64,000 bases of DNA from Roridomyces roridus (taxonomy: Eukaryota > Basidiomycota > Agaricomycetes > Agaricales > Mycenaceae), in contig JARKIF010000003.1 of the NCBI GenBank assembly GCA_029378245.1, forward strand, positions 1,054,001 to 1,118,000. The letters are read 5' to 3'. The position numbers were made by a program, and so were the translations under genes. A model generated the notes under the pieces. That model made no database searches, was not told the origin of the DNA, and worked only from the letters and a program-made list of their open reading frames with translations. Shown here in pieces: positions 1-12,169 of the stretch (its first letter is position 1; each line of letters opens with the position of its first letter).

Positions 1-1004
1 CCCGAGAAAAATGTATCGCCGACCGAATTTTCCTCCAGAAAAGCTATCCAGATGCTGTAATATCTACATAAGTCGACGTTGCTCAGAGGGTTGAATGTAA
101 CTTGCCGGGAAACTTCTGGACACGAGATGTTTCCCATTATCCGTATCGCAGAGCGGGTATAGTTCATCCTCTTTCAACTCGGACTTGCGGTACGCCAGGA
201 AGATGATGTGGTCCAGAAAGAAAAAGAAGGAAAAGGAAAATATGGAGGCGTTCTGTTCTGGGTTGATGGCTTTTTGCGGGTTCTGGAATATACTCAGCTT
301 AACTATTATTCACCTAGAAACTCAGACTCACGAGAGGGTCGAGGGGAATGTATTGGCGCGGCGTGCAGACGGGTACGACGACGGCCGTGAAGAAGAGCAG
401 AGCAATTTTAGCCCAAGTAAATGGCTCTTCTGTGTGGGGTACACGCTTGTAGGTCGCCAAGGGGAAAACGTCGCGATACGCGTAGACGCAGAATGCAGCA
501 AACAGTACGACATTGACGTGTTTGATCACGCGGTGTTGCGCCTTGCCGGGGTGAATGGTACAAGCGGCAAGAATTGTCGCGTAGACCTGTGGATTGTAAA
601 CAAAAATGCATGGTGACAGGGACGCGACGCACATATGGCAAGATGAGCACGCTTCCCTGGACCCAATCTTTGCCATGTTTCTCGGAGGGATCTCTGCGCG
701 CCCAGGAGGCGACGGAGAGTCCGACGAGCCCGACACAACCGAGCAGACGGGCGATCCGGTATACCAGAATCGTGCCCAGGCCAATCCCGGGGGGCGGCAC
801 AGCGGTGGAGCTTGAAGCCTTTGCGAGACCAGCACGTATGAGTACATGCTTGAACGCTGGCAAGAGCGCGTGAAGAAGTAGCAGAAGAGCGGAGATAGCT
901 GCAAAAGCAGCAGGAACGACCAATACGTCCGAGGAGCCATTGGTGAGGTCAGGTAGCTGGATAAGAGCCACGACGGCCTGGGGCACGTCGAGAGTAAAGT
1001 CCAT
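1..1004 (-). CDS. ABC transporter, ABCC/MRP-like, N-terminal part (runs off the left edge)
   Basis: Full-length fungal ABC exporters of this class pump conjugates or drugs across the plasma or vacuolar membrane; only the start is here. Exons read from the sequence are 633-1004, 332-586, 106-282 and <1-54, all in phase 0. Exon 1 starts MDFTLDVPQAVV and holds hydrophobic helices of an extra N-terminal membrane domain. Exon 2 carries the family pattern YRDVFPLATYKRVP and PRQYIPLDPL. Exon 3 has NPEQNASIFSFSFFFFLD followed by a conserved LC(D)TDNGKHLV block, and exon 4 begins HLDSFSGGKFGRR. The last intron (55-105) has a GC donor (CCG|GCAAGT) instead of GT. No nucleotide-binding domain lies inside the window, so substrate and exact subfamily cannot be judged. 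Confidence is high for ABC transporter and moderate for subfamily C. Confidence 0.85.
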
Positions 1005-1529
1005 CGTGGGTGACGGTCAGAGCCAACCGACGTACGCGTGATGCTGTGATGATCGGCGCGGGTGATGAGCGGAGCGGTCAGAATAAGCCGTGATAGAATT
1101 CGTTTCAAAACTCTCGGCAAAAAAAAAGGCTCCGGAGTCGATTCTGTAGCCTTCTGCAACTCGAGTTTCTCTTTATCTCGCGATCTGCAACCCGAAGAGA
1201 GTCGTACAGACGGGCCGGAGACGGACCGGCCGTTGTCGCAATCAATCAATCAATTGTCAAAACCAGATCATGTTCATATTCCTATCGCTGGTTGATTCCG
1301 GCATGACCGAAGAATGAAACTTCAGAAACATGAGATAGCAAGACATTAATTAATTCGAACTAGAGTATCGGGGAAAAGGCCTATATAGTAGCATAGTCTA
1401 AGGGACGATCGCTCGTCGTTTTTCAACCACAAACTTGAAATCAGAGTTCGTGGTACATCTGCCGGACTGTATGGAGTTGAGAATCTGCTCACAGGTTCGT
1501 CAATAATTCGCCCAAGCGAGAAATTTGAA
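1005..1529. other. Intergenic region upstream of the ABC transporter
   Basis: Between the ABC transporter start and the stop of the Zn2Cys6 regulator. It should hold the transporter promoter and the 3' end of the regulator. I see no gene, RNA or repeat in it apart from an A-run near 1120. Confidence 0.5.
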
Positions 1530-3633
1530 CTAACCCATGAGACGGCAATTCGCTGCAAAGAGATTCATCGCGGCGAGGATCGTATCAAACGCATCCTTCG
1601 CAGACTGCTCCTCTTGTGCCAGAGAAGTCAGATCCATCGTCCCGACCAGTCGACGCCGTCTGCAGCGCATAACTTCGGCCACGAATACATGGCAAGTTGC
1701 CATGAACAATGGCTGCTATGAATCAGCCAAGTTCAAAACAAGACGCGACGACGACGCACCCCCATAATCGGATCAATATATACCAAGTTATTCACCACCA
1801 CCTGGCCCAGGTTCCTCACAATCGCACGGGCAGCGTCAAGCGCACGAGCCCGCGACGCCTCCACCTCATCGGCAAAAGGATTGTGCAGTTGAATCGTGGC
1901 GACGTGGGCTAGACTGTGGATCACGAACATCTCCCTCGCATCCAACGATTGCAAGCCACCCTGAACAGCAGGAAGCGCAAGCTTGAACCCTTCAATCAGC
2001 GCGTCTATTGCGTTGAAGGAAGCCTCCAACTGCGCCAATTGCTCATGGGGCATATCTGTATGTCAGTGAAAAACCAAACCAAGAAGAAAAGAAAGCAGAG
2101 GAGGGTGCGAACTTGGAAGGTACTGTGAAGCGAGGCGCGAGGCTTGCTCGAAAACTATCGCCGCTTTAGCATGAAATGCAGCTACAGAATTCCCGTTGTC
2201 CGGGACATGCGCCAAAAACGAGGTGACAGTCCCAACGCTGACATCCGGTAAACTCTGGCCCTAAAACGACGGTGAGCATCTGTGTTTGCTGCTGAAGGTA
2301 TCAAACGCACATGGAGGGAGTTGATATCCAACGGCCACGGTGTGTCGATGCGGGCATCCGGGACAGTGTACGATATGTTGGAAGGAGATCCGTCCGCCGT
2401 CGTCCAACAATTATTCAGCGTCAAGACAGTCCAGAACGCATTGATCCGTTCGTTCTCCTCGACCGTGTCCCTCGGCGGCGCCAAGGAGCGGAATGCAGGG
2501 CCTAGTGGGCCACTGGCGGCGGAAGTCTCCGCCGACCGGATGCGGTGCAGCCCAGAGCTGAGGACGAGCGACACCGCGGCGCTAATGTGGTATTTCCCCT
2601 CCAGGAAACGCGTGTTGCGGAGAAAGTAGTGGGACAGCAGCACCTCCGCTTGGATGCAGTGCAAGACGGTGTTCAGAGAATGGGTGCCGGAAAGGACGTC
2701 GACGGCTGTGCGTAGGGCGCGCGAGAGGTAGCGACCCTCATATGCTGCGAGCTCGTCCGATCCAGAGAGGTGTATGGCCCACAGATGGACAACGTCGAGG
2801 AGTACAGCGGCTGGCCTTTGCCCGCTCCGTCCAAAGGCTGCTTCTTTAAAATTTTGGACATTCAAAAAGAAACCGAACTGTGATCCGTGATGCAGGAAAT
2901 TGTGTATTCTGGACTGCTTTGAGTCTCGCGTGATAGACGGGCATGAGATAATCCTCACAGGGTCTCTAATTCAATTAAAGGAACTCCCTGGGAGCGTTCA
3001 GTTCGAGCTACACCAAGAAAATGTGATACGGATACCTCGTACAATGCTGGACTTGAGGGTGTGGACGTAAAGTCGGAATCTGAGATTTTGTTGAGCGCCT
3101 ACAGGGAAACGCACAATATCACCCGTGACATACGAAGCATGGGGGGATTAGGTGATCCCCCACGCGAAAGCGCCGGAAGAGAAGTGGAGCGCCGTTCTCC
3201 CATGTATGGATTCTGGAGAGTGAACGTGGAGCGGAGTGCCTTGGGCTTTTCCATCTCCTCGATGCGAGCTTCGAGGATAGCGATTTGCTCTGGGAGAAGT
3301 GAGGCGTGTAAGTGGAGTGGTTGCAGAAAATAAGCGCCTGACCCTCCAGAACTTGCGTGCGGGTCGGTCCATCGTCTGCGTATTCACAATCCTGAAAACC
3401 CGAGGAACGCGAGCATTGACCGCATTTTGGGCGTTCACCATCACATTTCTAGGGAATGATTATTCGAACTGTCCATCGGATATGAATCACGCCCACTATT
3501 TTGCGCCGTCTGCAAATAAAATGTCAACATAGGCGAAATAATTGCACCGGGTCGCATACCGACAATTGACGCAGGCCTTGGCTTTGGCGGGAGGAACATC
3601 GAAGGAATGGGAGCTGGGACTTTCCTGAGCCAT
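1530..3633 (-). CDS. Zn2Cys6 transcription factor with fungal-specific TF domain
   Basis: Start at 3633 gives MAQESPSSHSFDVPPAKAKACVNCR; three short introns interrupt the zinc cluster. Spliced, the cluster reads CVNCRRRKIKCDGERPKCGQC and continues to a sixth Cys in GFQDC, the C-x2-C-x6-C-x6-C-x2-C-x8-C layout of a binuclear zinc cluster. A linker with EQIAILEARIEEMEK (coiled-coil dimerisation) follows. The long exon 2182-2958 carries the fungal-specific TF domain (LNTVLHCIQAEVLLSHYFLRN, GKYHISAAVSLVLSSGLHR). The C-terminal exons contain IDPIMG and then QPLFMATCHVFV, ending FAANCRLMG before the stop at 1530. It is a nuclear DNA-binding regulator; targets cannot be inferred. It starts about 3.3 kb from the CCCH gene and is transcribed away from it. 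Confidence 0.88.
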
Positions 3634-4057
3634 AAGTTTTAGTTCAAACGATTTCAGGTACAATTAGGCTTATATACCGCTTATCGCCTGCATAGTCATC
3701 CATGCGGAAGGCTGTACCTTCGGTGACTTTGAGCGCTGAGCGAATGGGACGGCCCCCACGGAACGGCAAAGAACGGAAATATGGTGCCGTCCACACGGGA
3801 ACATCTTGCAAACGAGGAGATGCCGTTCATGTGGGTTCCCGCGCCATACGCCGAGAGGATCAAGCCTAAGATTTCCGAGATGTGAAAGCTGGGCGGGAAT
3901 GTCGGGCACAGTGGGCGGTCAGCGGTGTTTAGAGTTCGGTCCTTATCAAATGGCGGGGAGCTTGAACCAAAAGAGATGGCAAAGCAAGCCCCTCGTGGGT
4001 GTAAGATCCCCAAATGGCATCTTAGCTGGACCCTGCGCCGTAAGCTTGAACAGATCG

Positions 4058-4597
4058 TTATACTTCACATGTACCCCGTCGCGCCCGCCCAATTTCCGCA
4101 GAAACAAAGCTTAGCGTCAGGCAAGTGTAGTCAGAAAGGGTTTCTTGTTTGTATGACGCTAGCAAGACGCTGGCCAGAGCGCCGCAAAAGGTGATGATGG
4201 TTTGAAAAAGGAAATATTGACCGTGACAACAGTGTGACAACTCGGGCACCTGCGGCCAACCTGCGGCTTCGAACTTCAACCTTGTTTCAATCTCTGTCGA
4301 AGACCATGACTCAACGCTGACGACCACTCTCTTGGGTGTCGGTAACTCGGGGTCGACAACGTCCTCTGCGCCGTCAAATGGGCCCGCTCTGTTGCGGACC
4401 GCGCGGTGCCTCGGCCAAATTTCCGAGGACAACCCTCGGGTTACTGCCCGTGTCCAGCTGCCGTGCCTATTGACTCCGGTGGCTTCTACCTCGAGCTGTT
4501 CCACTCCACGGGCCCCTACAGCACGACTTGTTCGGAACTTAGAAAGATCCAGATGTATCCGAGCGTCTCTTCGACCTGACGTCGTGCCCTGAGCCAT
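4058..4597 (-). CDS. Possible hypothetical protein, 179 codons
   Basis: An uninterrupted frame starting MAQGTTSGRRDARIHLDLSK with a hydrophobic stretch near residues 127-146 (YFLFQTIITFCGALASVLLA) that could be one membrane helix. Sequence just before it (VESWSSTEIETRLKFEAAGW) looks protein-like. I recognise no family. It lies upstream of the Zn2Cys6 regulator on the same strand and may only be chance open frame in GC-rich DNA. Low confidence. Confidence 0.2.
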   Translation of the reverse strand: MAQGTTSGRRDARIHLDLSKFRTSRAVGARGVEQLEVEATGVNRHGSWTRAVTRGLSSEIWPRHRAVRNRAGPFDGAEDVVDPELPTPKRVVVSVESWSSTEIETRLKFEAAGWPQVPELSHCCHGQYFLFQTIITFCGALASVLLASYKQETLSDYTCLTLSFVSAEIGRARRGTCEV

Positions 4598-6082
4598 TCA
4601 ATGGATTCTCTCATGCCATTCGAGGCCCACTAGGGTCCACTTCTCGGTCATCAAAGAAGATTCGTGTCTGGCGCATGTGCTTGACTGCGCGTTCTTTCTG
4701 CGGTCAGTCTCCTAGTTTTGCGGCTTTCGTTGCTGCTACCAGAGGGCGGGGCGCCGCATGATATTCCGCGGCTATTCGCAATATCGGATTCAATGGCCGC
4801 TTCCATCACAAAGTTCCGCCCAGCCGAGGCTGAAACAAAGTCGATCTCCCCACCACCTCCACGCCAATTCCCAGACCGCGTATGTACACCGAGACCGCGA
4901 GGCAAGGGTCTGTAAATGATCGACTCCGACAGGTTCTTATCGGTTGCGACGTTGCGTCGATGCAACACTGCGTCTCCCCCCCGAGGCCGAATCATACCCC
5001 AAATTATCCACACGACTCTGAACCTTGTTCTCAATATTTCCATCTATGACTACGGCCGGTCTACGCACAATGGAGAGGACCAAGCTGCGGCGGCGGTTGG
5101 GGGTACGTCCGTGTGCGCAGTATGTGTACCGCACGTCGACGATGACGAAGATCTCCGCGTTCCTTTCGTGTCGGCGCCGAGTGCTGTGCCGCTGGATGGT
5201 GGAACCTGGAGCGCCGAGTGGAGGCTCGGGCTCGGGTGCTCGATTTCTGTCTCTGATTCATGTACGCACAGCAATGCAAACGCCATTCTGTATGCTGCGC
5301 TCGAGCTTTGCCCACCATTTGGCGCGAGCTCGTAATGTTGACGACGTACAACCTCTGAATTTCCAACTCTACGACTTCAAGCATTGTCTTTGGCCGATTC
5401 AATGCCTGACGCGCCCATTTGACTTGACCATCTCATCTTTTCCACTCCCATTCGTGTGGCTTCCCCTTCCGTCGCCGTCGTAGTCACTCCCTATCCCCTC
5501 GGCAGTTTGTCTGGCGGCCTGGCCTTGTCGGGTGGGCAAAAGGATGAGGCGGAACGGCAGAATCACGGCAGACACTCTCTCATTCACACGTTGCGGTCCT
5601 CTCCGAGCTTTGGAGGATTTGTTGCCAGCACAAATTTCGAAGGGTGGAAAGAGAAGTTTGCTATGCTAATTCCTGCTATGCCGGCTTGTGCAGGTATGTT
5701 CCAACTAGTGCCGAGGCTCCCGTTCTTGTTCGGCGTTTCCGGCCGTTCCGGAAGAGCGGCATCCAACAACCAGGATCTCCCATGAGCTTTTCAATACATA
5801 AATACATTTTACGGGCGGCCGCCGGGCGGGCTAGTATCAATGTCGATGCTTCAAATATGGAAGGCAACATTCCTTTGCCTCGAAGTTGAAGCTCGAACAT
5901 CTCCTTTGGAACAACTTTGGAAATAACCTTGGATCATCTGTCATACAGGCTCTTACAGACCCGGGTGCAGCTTCTTGATTCCTGCCGTGAGTCTTCCAGG
6001 AACTGGGCAATTTTAAGCAAACGCCGGGAATGATCAACGTGGTTGAAATCAAAGTTGGATCTATCATCTCACAAACTCCAAT

Positions 6083-6796
6083 TTGATTCGTGATGCTTCC
6101 ATACCGCGGCTTTCACCAGATTCTCCGGACGTTCACTGTACTCGACCTATTCAGGACAGCTTGCGAATAATTTCTGCAGATTTTATGCAATTTATGCCGT
6201 GTCTTTTTGAACAATGGATCACGCGATCAGCTTACATCAGCTCGGACCGGACACCGGTTACCTTCCTCTCGATCGAACAATTGGACCAAGAACAACGTTT
6301 TGTCTTGGACTGTGGCTACGTTTACAGCATCTCTCACTGCTTGCCGAGTGGACCTGGAAACCGGCGCATCAACACGAAGAATAGCAACGTTTCGCCTCCT
6401 CCACGAGCCTGCAACTGCCGCACTCGCAGCGTCGCCTGGGTCTCTTCAAAGAGTACATACACCCGCCTTTCTGCCATATATTGCTCCAATACATTCGTCG
6501 GCTGGACAACAGACAACAAAAGCACAATAACGCCAGATCACACCCCCGGGTTTTATTGTCTTTTCTTCCCTTCCTTCAACAATAAAGCACGCGACGGGGA
6601 TTACGCCCACCTATTGTCTCTCAATACACGATCGCTCGCCCATTCGGGACTATACGCCACTCACTACTGCCTCGCCCCCACTATCCTACGCGAGCAAAAA
6701 ACCTCATGGCTCCCGTATCAGGCTGTTTCGGATCCAAACCATTGTCTCGACCCTGCCCAAAAGTCTATAATACAAAGGACTTTTTTTTCGCGATAA
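6083..6796 (+). CDS. Possible hypothetical ORF, 237 codons, upstream of the CCCH gene
   Basis: A long open frame (start MIRDASIPRLSPDSPDVH) ending about 150 bp before the CCCH zinc-finger start. Composition is mixed, there is no signal peptide, no recognised domain and no clear intron. It may be an independent gene, part of a long leader, or chance. Low confidence. Confidence 0.18.
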   Translation: MIRDASIPRLSPDSPDVHCTRPIQDSLRIISADFMQFMPCLFEQWITRSAYISSDRTPVTFLSIEQLDQEQRFVLDCGYVYSISHCLPSGPGNRRINTKNSNVSPPPRACNCRTRSVAWVSSKSTYTRLSAIYCSNTFVGWTTDNKSTITPDHTPGFYCLFFPSFNNKARDGDYAHLLSLNTRSLAHSGLYATHYCLAPTILREQKTSWLPYQAVSDPNHCLDPAQKSIIQRTFFSR

Positions 6797-6944
6797 AACC
6801 TGCTCATCACCTCGCTTCTCGCGTGTATCTTTTCTTCTTCCCTTCTTTACTCCATCTGATTCCGAGATCTTCGGTGTCTCCCGCCCCTAAAGACTTCGCT
6901 ATTGTCCTGCTTGTCATTTCCCTTCCCTCCCTTTGCCAACACCC

Positions 6945-8595
6945 ATGAATGCCACCACCGCAAGCCTGCCAGCGACAACTCTTGTATCCAAAAGACCTCC
7001 TCAGAAAAAGCGTCACAGTGCGTCGATTTGACCCTTCTGCCACCGTTGACTGGTGCTCATTCGTACCACAGCAAAGCCATGCAGATATTTTCAGACGGGA
7101 AGCTGCCCTCATACCGAGCAGGAGGACTGCGACTTTGCGCACGTCATTAGTGACGGGCCTCCGCCGCCTGCTCCCAAACAGTGTCGGTACTACCTCCAGG
7201 GTAGCTGCACGAATGGTATTTGGTGCCAATACCGACACGGGGAAGCGGCCCCGGAGGAGGTTTCACTCTTGCAAGGTAAGCGTTTCGCCAGCTATCTTTG
7301 CAAAGGCTGAGAAAAGTCCTCAGAATCCCCGAGTTTGAATGGACGTACTGCAGACAGCTATGGCGGATTTGCCCCGGCCTCGCCAACGTTGTACATTCCT
7401 AGCTCCCCTGGGATCTACCCGCCCTGGTCGCCATATACAGATGGCTTCCACTCTCCACTCGATTTCAATCCCCCTTCGCACTTGCTCCCCCAGTTGGACT
7501 GCTTCTCGCCCACCTTATCTCCCAACTCCCTCGAACCCGAAACGCCTGCCTCATCACCCACAATGTCCGACAACGAGGTTTTCGAAGACGCCGCGAGTCA
7601 CCACAACAATTACTTTGCACTCCAGCAGCCAGGCTATATCTCGTACAACGACGACAACGGTTACCCCCCACCGCCAATGTCGCCAATGTCGCCGATCCCG
7701 GGCTTCGCGCCGGCGGTGCGGATGCAGCTGAGCGTCGTGCCCCCGCCGTCGTACGGCGTGGCGCTGTATGATATCTTCAGTCCCAAGTCGGCTGGGTTCC
7801 CTTCGTCTGTGTTTTCGCCTCATTCGCAGATCAAAGGCCAGAGGGCTGCGAATTACAGAAGTAAGCTGCGTCCTTTATGTCTTGAGGGATGTTTCTGATT
7901 TTTCGCAGCCAAACCTTGCAAATACTTCAAGCCTGGAAGCGTTTGTCCGAGTGGGGACGAGTGTACATTGTGAGCTCCGATGTTTTCTTCTGGCATTTCT
8001 CGTTTGCTCATTCGCCTGTAGCATTCACGTTGCGCCGACTGAAGACCCCAACGCTGCAGCTCACGGCCTCCCCACGAAACCAGTCACGCAGAAAGAGGAA
8101 AACATGCGCAAAGGGTTCTTCCCCATCTCATGGCGTGTTATCGGTGGTGGTGTCCGGCTTAGTGGGAGCAGCACCAGTAGCGGCGGTAAAGGTGAGCTCA
8201 GCTCTCTTGGCGTGGATTTCGGTGCTAAGCGTTCGCAGAGTTCTCCGACGTTTCCGACTTTGACTCGGATTACATGGACGACCCGGTGCAGGAGACGTCG
8301 TGGGCAGAGGACCCGCCTCCCGCTGCACCGCTGTCTGCCCCGGCAGTCGCTGTTGCGTTCCCGTCTAGTGATATTCCGGATACCGAAACGAGTCAAGACG
8401 GGGCGAGTGAATCGAGTGGAGCGACGGCTAAGGAGCGTCGTCGGGCGTCTTCTATTCCCTCGGCGCTCATGGCTGGTGGGCATGTGGATATTCTTCGCGT
8501 ATGTCGTTTTTTTTATAGCTGCCTTCTCCGCGATGCTGACTGACTCTGAATTTTAACAGCTTTTCTCTGCTGCCGAGTCGCCTGGAGGGCTCTAG
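6945..8595 (+). CDS. CCCH-type zinc finger protein
   Basis: Exon 1 is 6945-7017 (MNATTASLPATTLVSKRPPQ) and joins at 7072 to give HTKPCRYFQTGSCPH. Three CCCH fingers are visible. Finger 1 runs from CRYFQTGSC to CDFAH and finger 2 from CRYYLQGSC to CQYRH. Finger 3, after a 180-residue Pro/Ser-rich linker, is CKYFKPGSVCPSGDEC then TFIH, split by an intron. The remaining exons encode a low-complexity Ser/Pro/Ala tail (DVSDFDSDYMDD; ERRRASSIPSALMAGGHVDILR) ending LFSAAESPGGL. CCCH proteins of this kind bind RNA, usually AU-rich mRNA elements, but the target here is unknown. Intron positions are supported by GT..AG borders and preserved frame. Confidence 0.85.
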
Positions 8596-8864
8596 AATGA
8601 ATCAAAATGACAATTGGACTTGAAAATAAAGGGCTTGCTTTCGACCTTCTTTACGCCCTTTCATACAAATTTTTGTGTATATCGTAGTGAATGTATCATA
8701 CAAATTACAATTTTCTCTGTTGCGGACATGAGCGGAGATTTTTGATCTGATTATTTTGCTTCAGATGACGAGCCTGGACTGGTCGCCACGCAATCCTTGC
8801 AAATCCTAGAACTGCTTTTCCCGGTTTCCCTCTTCCCTCTTCCCTGTTCCCTCTCGCTTTCGCC

Positions 8865-9861
8865 ATGTCCGTAATCGACTTGTCGCTCCCGCTGTCTGAT
8901 GTGCTTAAGGAGGGCACCAAGCAGGCTCATGAGGAGGTCGAAGTGAGCCCTGCGGCCACCGCCATGCTCCGAGGGGACCTCCCCCGAGAGGAGTACATCC
9001 GTTTCCTCATGATGCTCTGGCACATATACGAGTACGTTCCATCTTCTGCACGGTTTTCTTTGACGCTGAGACCATGTCCCAGTACCTTCGAGCGGGGCTT
9101 GGAGCGCCACCAAACTCACCCCGTCCTTGCACCCACATACAACCCGACGCTACTCGCACGGGCCCCACCACTGTCCGCTGACATTGCCTACCTCCTCGGA
9201 GTGACTGAGGCGCAATGGAAGTCCCACCCGATCCACACCAAGCTCATGGCTGACAAGCCGCCTGCGCTGGCTACACACATTTCCGAAATACAAGCCATCT
9301 CGGACTCGCAGGACCCGTCGCCTCTGCTTGCCCATGCATATGTGCGCTACCTGGGTGATCTGAGTGGTGGACAGACGATACAGCGCGCCTTGTCCAAGGC
9401 GTATGACCTCACGCCGGGGGGAGCTGGGCTCACGTTTTACGCGTTCAAGGAGCTGCATTCGAGCAAGCCTGCGAACATTGGGGAGATGAAGAGGATAAAG
9501 GAGTGGTTTAGAGCCAAGATGAACGAGGGTGCTGGCGACAACATGGACGTCAAGCGTGCGTTTTAAACCTTTACGTGTAACTGGGATCCTGATACTACCC
9601 ATAGAGGCGGTCATGTTGGAGGCCTCTCGTGTCTTTGAGCTCACTGGCACCATTTTCAGCGCCGTGAGGCTTGAATCAAAGGTCGTGTATGATGCAGACA
9701 AGGACGCGTCCGCCCCCCGTACCTTTTCAATCGCCAGCGTCTCTGCTGTCGTCCTCGCCATTTGTGTGGGGCATTTTGCACTCACCGTTGGAGGGTTCAC
9801 TGGAGAACGCGGTTACGACAAACTCATTGCCATGGAGGAGTGGTTACTTGGAAAGAACTAG
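8865..9861 (+). CDS. HMX1: Heme oxygenase
   Basis: Oxidises heme to biliverdin, CO and ferrous iron, using electrons from P450 reductase, normally on the ER face. Exons 8865-9031, 9083-9555 and 9605-9861 join in frame to give 298 residues. The proximal heme ligand is the His in KQAHEEVE near residue 20. The family signature appears as LLAHAYVRYLGDLSGGQ. The N-terminal fold block ends FLMMLWHIYDTFERGLERH across intron 1. A C-terminal hydrophobic segment (ASVSAVVLAICVGHFALTV) fits a tail anchor. Length and architecture match fungal HMX1-type enzymes. It starts about 270 bp after the CCCH gene on the same strand. Confidence 0.93.
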
Positions 9862-9976
9862 TTTCATGCTATAGTTATATAGTTACATACATGGAGGGAC
9901 TCCAGGATCTATCTTATCGCTTTAATTCGCTGTTCTCCGCTGCTATACACGAAGACCAGACTTTGTGATCGCCATC

Positions 9977-11964
9977 ATGCCTCCGACTGTCGACTACCAC
10001 TGTCCTTGTCTCTCGCGTTCGGCCCTTCCACCACCACCCCATCTCCCATCTTCATCCTTCAACTTCCACGCTCTCAATGAACTCTTCTTTTGCGAGGAAT
10101 GCGACGCGGTTCGGTGCAACCGCTGTGTCTCGGTAGAAGTCAGTGGCTACTACTGCCCAAACTGCCTCTTCGAGGTCCCAAGTGCCAGTGTACGCGCAGA
10201 AAAGAACAGGTCATTAAGAACGCCCTCTGTCGCGTCTATCTCTCATTGACCGACCACGTAGATGCGCGCGGAATTGCTTCATGTGCCCTGATTGTCGGAA
10301 TACTTTGTCTGTCGTGCCTTCGGACCCACCAGACCCTGGCGATGGACGAATGGCTATCCCGATAAGCACCATTGGAGAGCCTCCGTTCTTTCTTTACTGC
10401 AACCATTGCAGATGGGACTCGGCCGAGGTAGGTATCACATTCGAGAAACCCACCGGTCTCGCAGGTGCGCGTTCTTCCTCTACCGAAATTCCATTGCCTA
10501 AATTCCCAATTTAGCGCAACTACAAAAGTTTGAAGACTCTGCGCCCGATTCACTCGAATTTGAACGGCTGAAGGAGCATTTTGAACCCGTCATACGTGCA
10601 TCCTCACTCTCTTCTTCTACTACAACCGCTCCTGCTGCCCACCCCAGCAGCGCAGCGCACTCACATCGTGTTCGTACCAATTCCATCACAGCCGCTGCCT
10701 CCGCCGCTTTGGCGCGCGATATACCCGGGGTCGGCAAGCATAATCCCCTCGCACGAAGTGGGAATCGAGCTGGGGCTGGGGGGAACAAGGACAAGACGGC
10801 GAACCAGGATGAGATGCCAGAGTATCGGAGTAGGGTCGATGTCACTTCGGCTAGTAAGCTGGGTTCGGGAGGAGGGGAGATTGATGTCGAGTACATGAGG
10901 CATTTGGAGAATGTGGGTGAGGTGGCGAGTCTCGAGCAGCGATGGATGAACAGTTGGGCGACGCCCTTGCAAGCCGCGTAAGTTCTTCTTTCACATCTAA
11001 CGCCTTCTAACAGAATACAGGGAGCTCAAGCCACTTCGAATACCACTCCACTCCAAGCGGTCCAAGCGATGTCCCGTTTGTGCTCACATCCTGATCAAGC
11101 CTGAGCAGAAAGCACAATCTGTACGGTACAAGATCAAACTCGTCGCGTCCAACTACCTCCCTGCCATTACCGCCGCTCTGCCCCATCAACAAGACGCCGT
11201 CGGCGATAGTTCCAAGCGCACGCTCAGCAAATCTACCGCCGCCGCCGCTGTGGCGGCAGAGGAAGAACGGAGTGCAGCAGGTATACACGCTGGCAAGACC
11301 TACCCATTCCATCTCGCGCTCACCAACATGCTGTACGACCCCATCCAAGTTCGGCTGACGGTGCAACGTGTGCACGCCCCGGCTGCACTCCCGCCATCTT
11401 CCGGCCGCGCCTCTCCTGACAAGGCGCCAACAACACGTCGGCCGCCGTTTGCAGTCTCGCTACCCTCGAGCTCGTTCCCTATCGCTGCGTTTGCCGAGGC
11501 CTGGGAGTACGAGGACGACGAGGACGATGATATGTTTGGGTTGGATGATGACGATGAGTTTGGGATTGCCGGGAGGGTTGCGGGGCGGGACAAGGACGCA
11601 AGGGGGGCGGGCAAGGTCAAGATGGTCGGCGTGCTGGAGAAGAAGGCGAATGTGACCGTTGTAGGTGGGGAGGTGGTCATTGGTAAAGAGGCGAGAGGGA
11701 ACGTCAAGGTGCGTTTTCCGGGCTCTCTCTTTCTTGGTGCGGGCTAAAACTAACTCTGCATTGCAGTTCAATATGCTCGTCTCGTACACTTACCGCTCCG
11801 ATGACCCGGCGCCTTCCGAGTCGAATGACGCGGATGGGCCGCCGTCAAGGGCTGCCGTCGCCAATAAACCGCCAGAGATCAAGACTTTTGCGTTTTATAC
11901 GGTGGTGGATTTGGGGCCTATCATTCCGAGGGAGGAGAGTCGTGTTGTCGAGACAGACTTTTGA
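9977..11964 (+). CDS. Dynactin subunit p62 (DCTN4 family)
   Basis: Dynactin p62 sits at the pointed end of the Arp1 filament and helps dynein-dynactin target cargo. Exons 9977-10209, 10262-10464, 10515-10977, 11021-11708 and 11767-11964 join in frame (594 residues). The N-terminus has the family's Cys-rich metal-binding region: YHCPCLSR, FCEECDAVRCNRC, YYCPNC, RNCFMCPDC and YCNHCRWDS. The block GITFEKPTGLAAQLQKFEDS, read across intron 2, is typical of p62. Another Cys pair (RCPVCAHILIKPEQK) and the C-terminal SYTYRSDD...FAFYTVVDLG complete the match. Acidic and Ser/Ala-rich inserts lie between. It starts about 115 bp after the heme oxygenase stop. Confidence 0.92.
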
Positions 11965-12169
11965 GCTGTTGTTTTGACTGTATCATATGCAATATGATTT
12001 TTGTGCTCATGAAGTTGCCAAGATGTCGTAGCTGCTGGCTGTCGATGTACCGTGCCAATGCACGCAATTCAGCTGGATGGCTACCTCTAGGCGGGGATTG
12101 GGCAAAGAGCAGAGGGGAAAGTAGACATTATAATATAATATGCGGACAAAATACAGGGAAAGACGACGA

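Larger units (their letters stand above)
3634..6944. other. Long region without a recognisable gene
   Basis: About 3.3 kb between two divergently transcribed genes. Several open frames occur on both strands, but none shows a domain or a convincing chain of exons I recognise. The two best candidates are listed separately. It should contain both promoters, including a pyrimidine-rich stretch just before the CCCH start (about 6780-6940). It could also hold a lineage-specific gene or a decayed one. Confidence 0.4.

Noticed and set aside
185..1249. Overlapping long frames (plus 185-616, minus 314-1249)
   Set aside because: They are antisense or off-frame readings of the ABC transporter exons; only part of the 314-1249 frame (exon 2) is coding.
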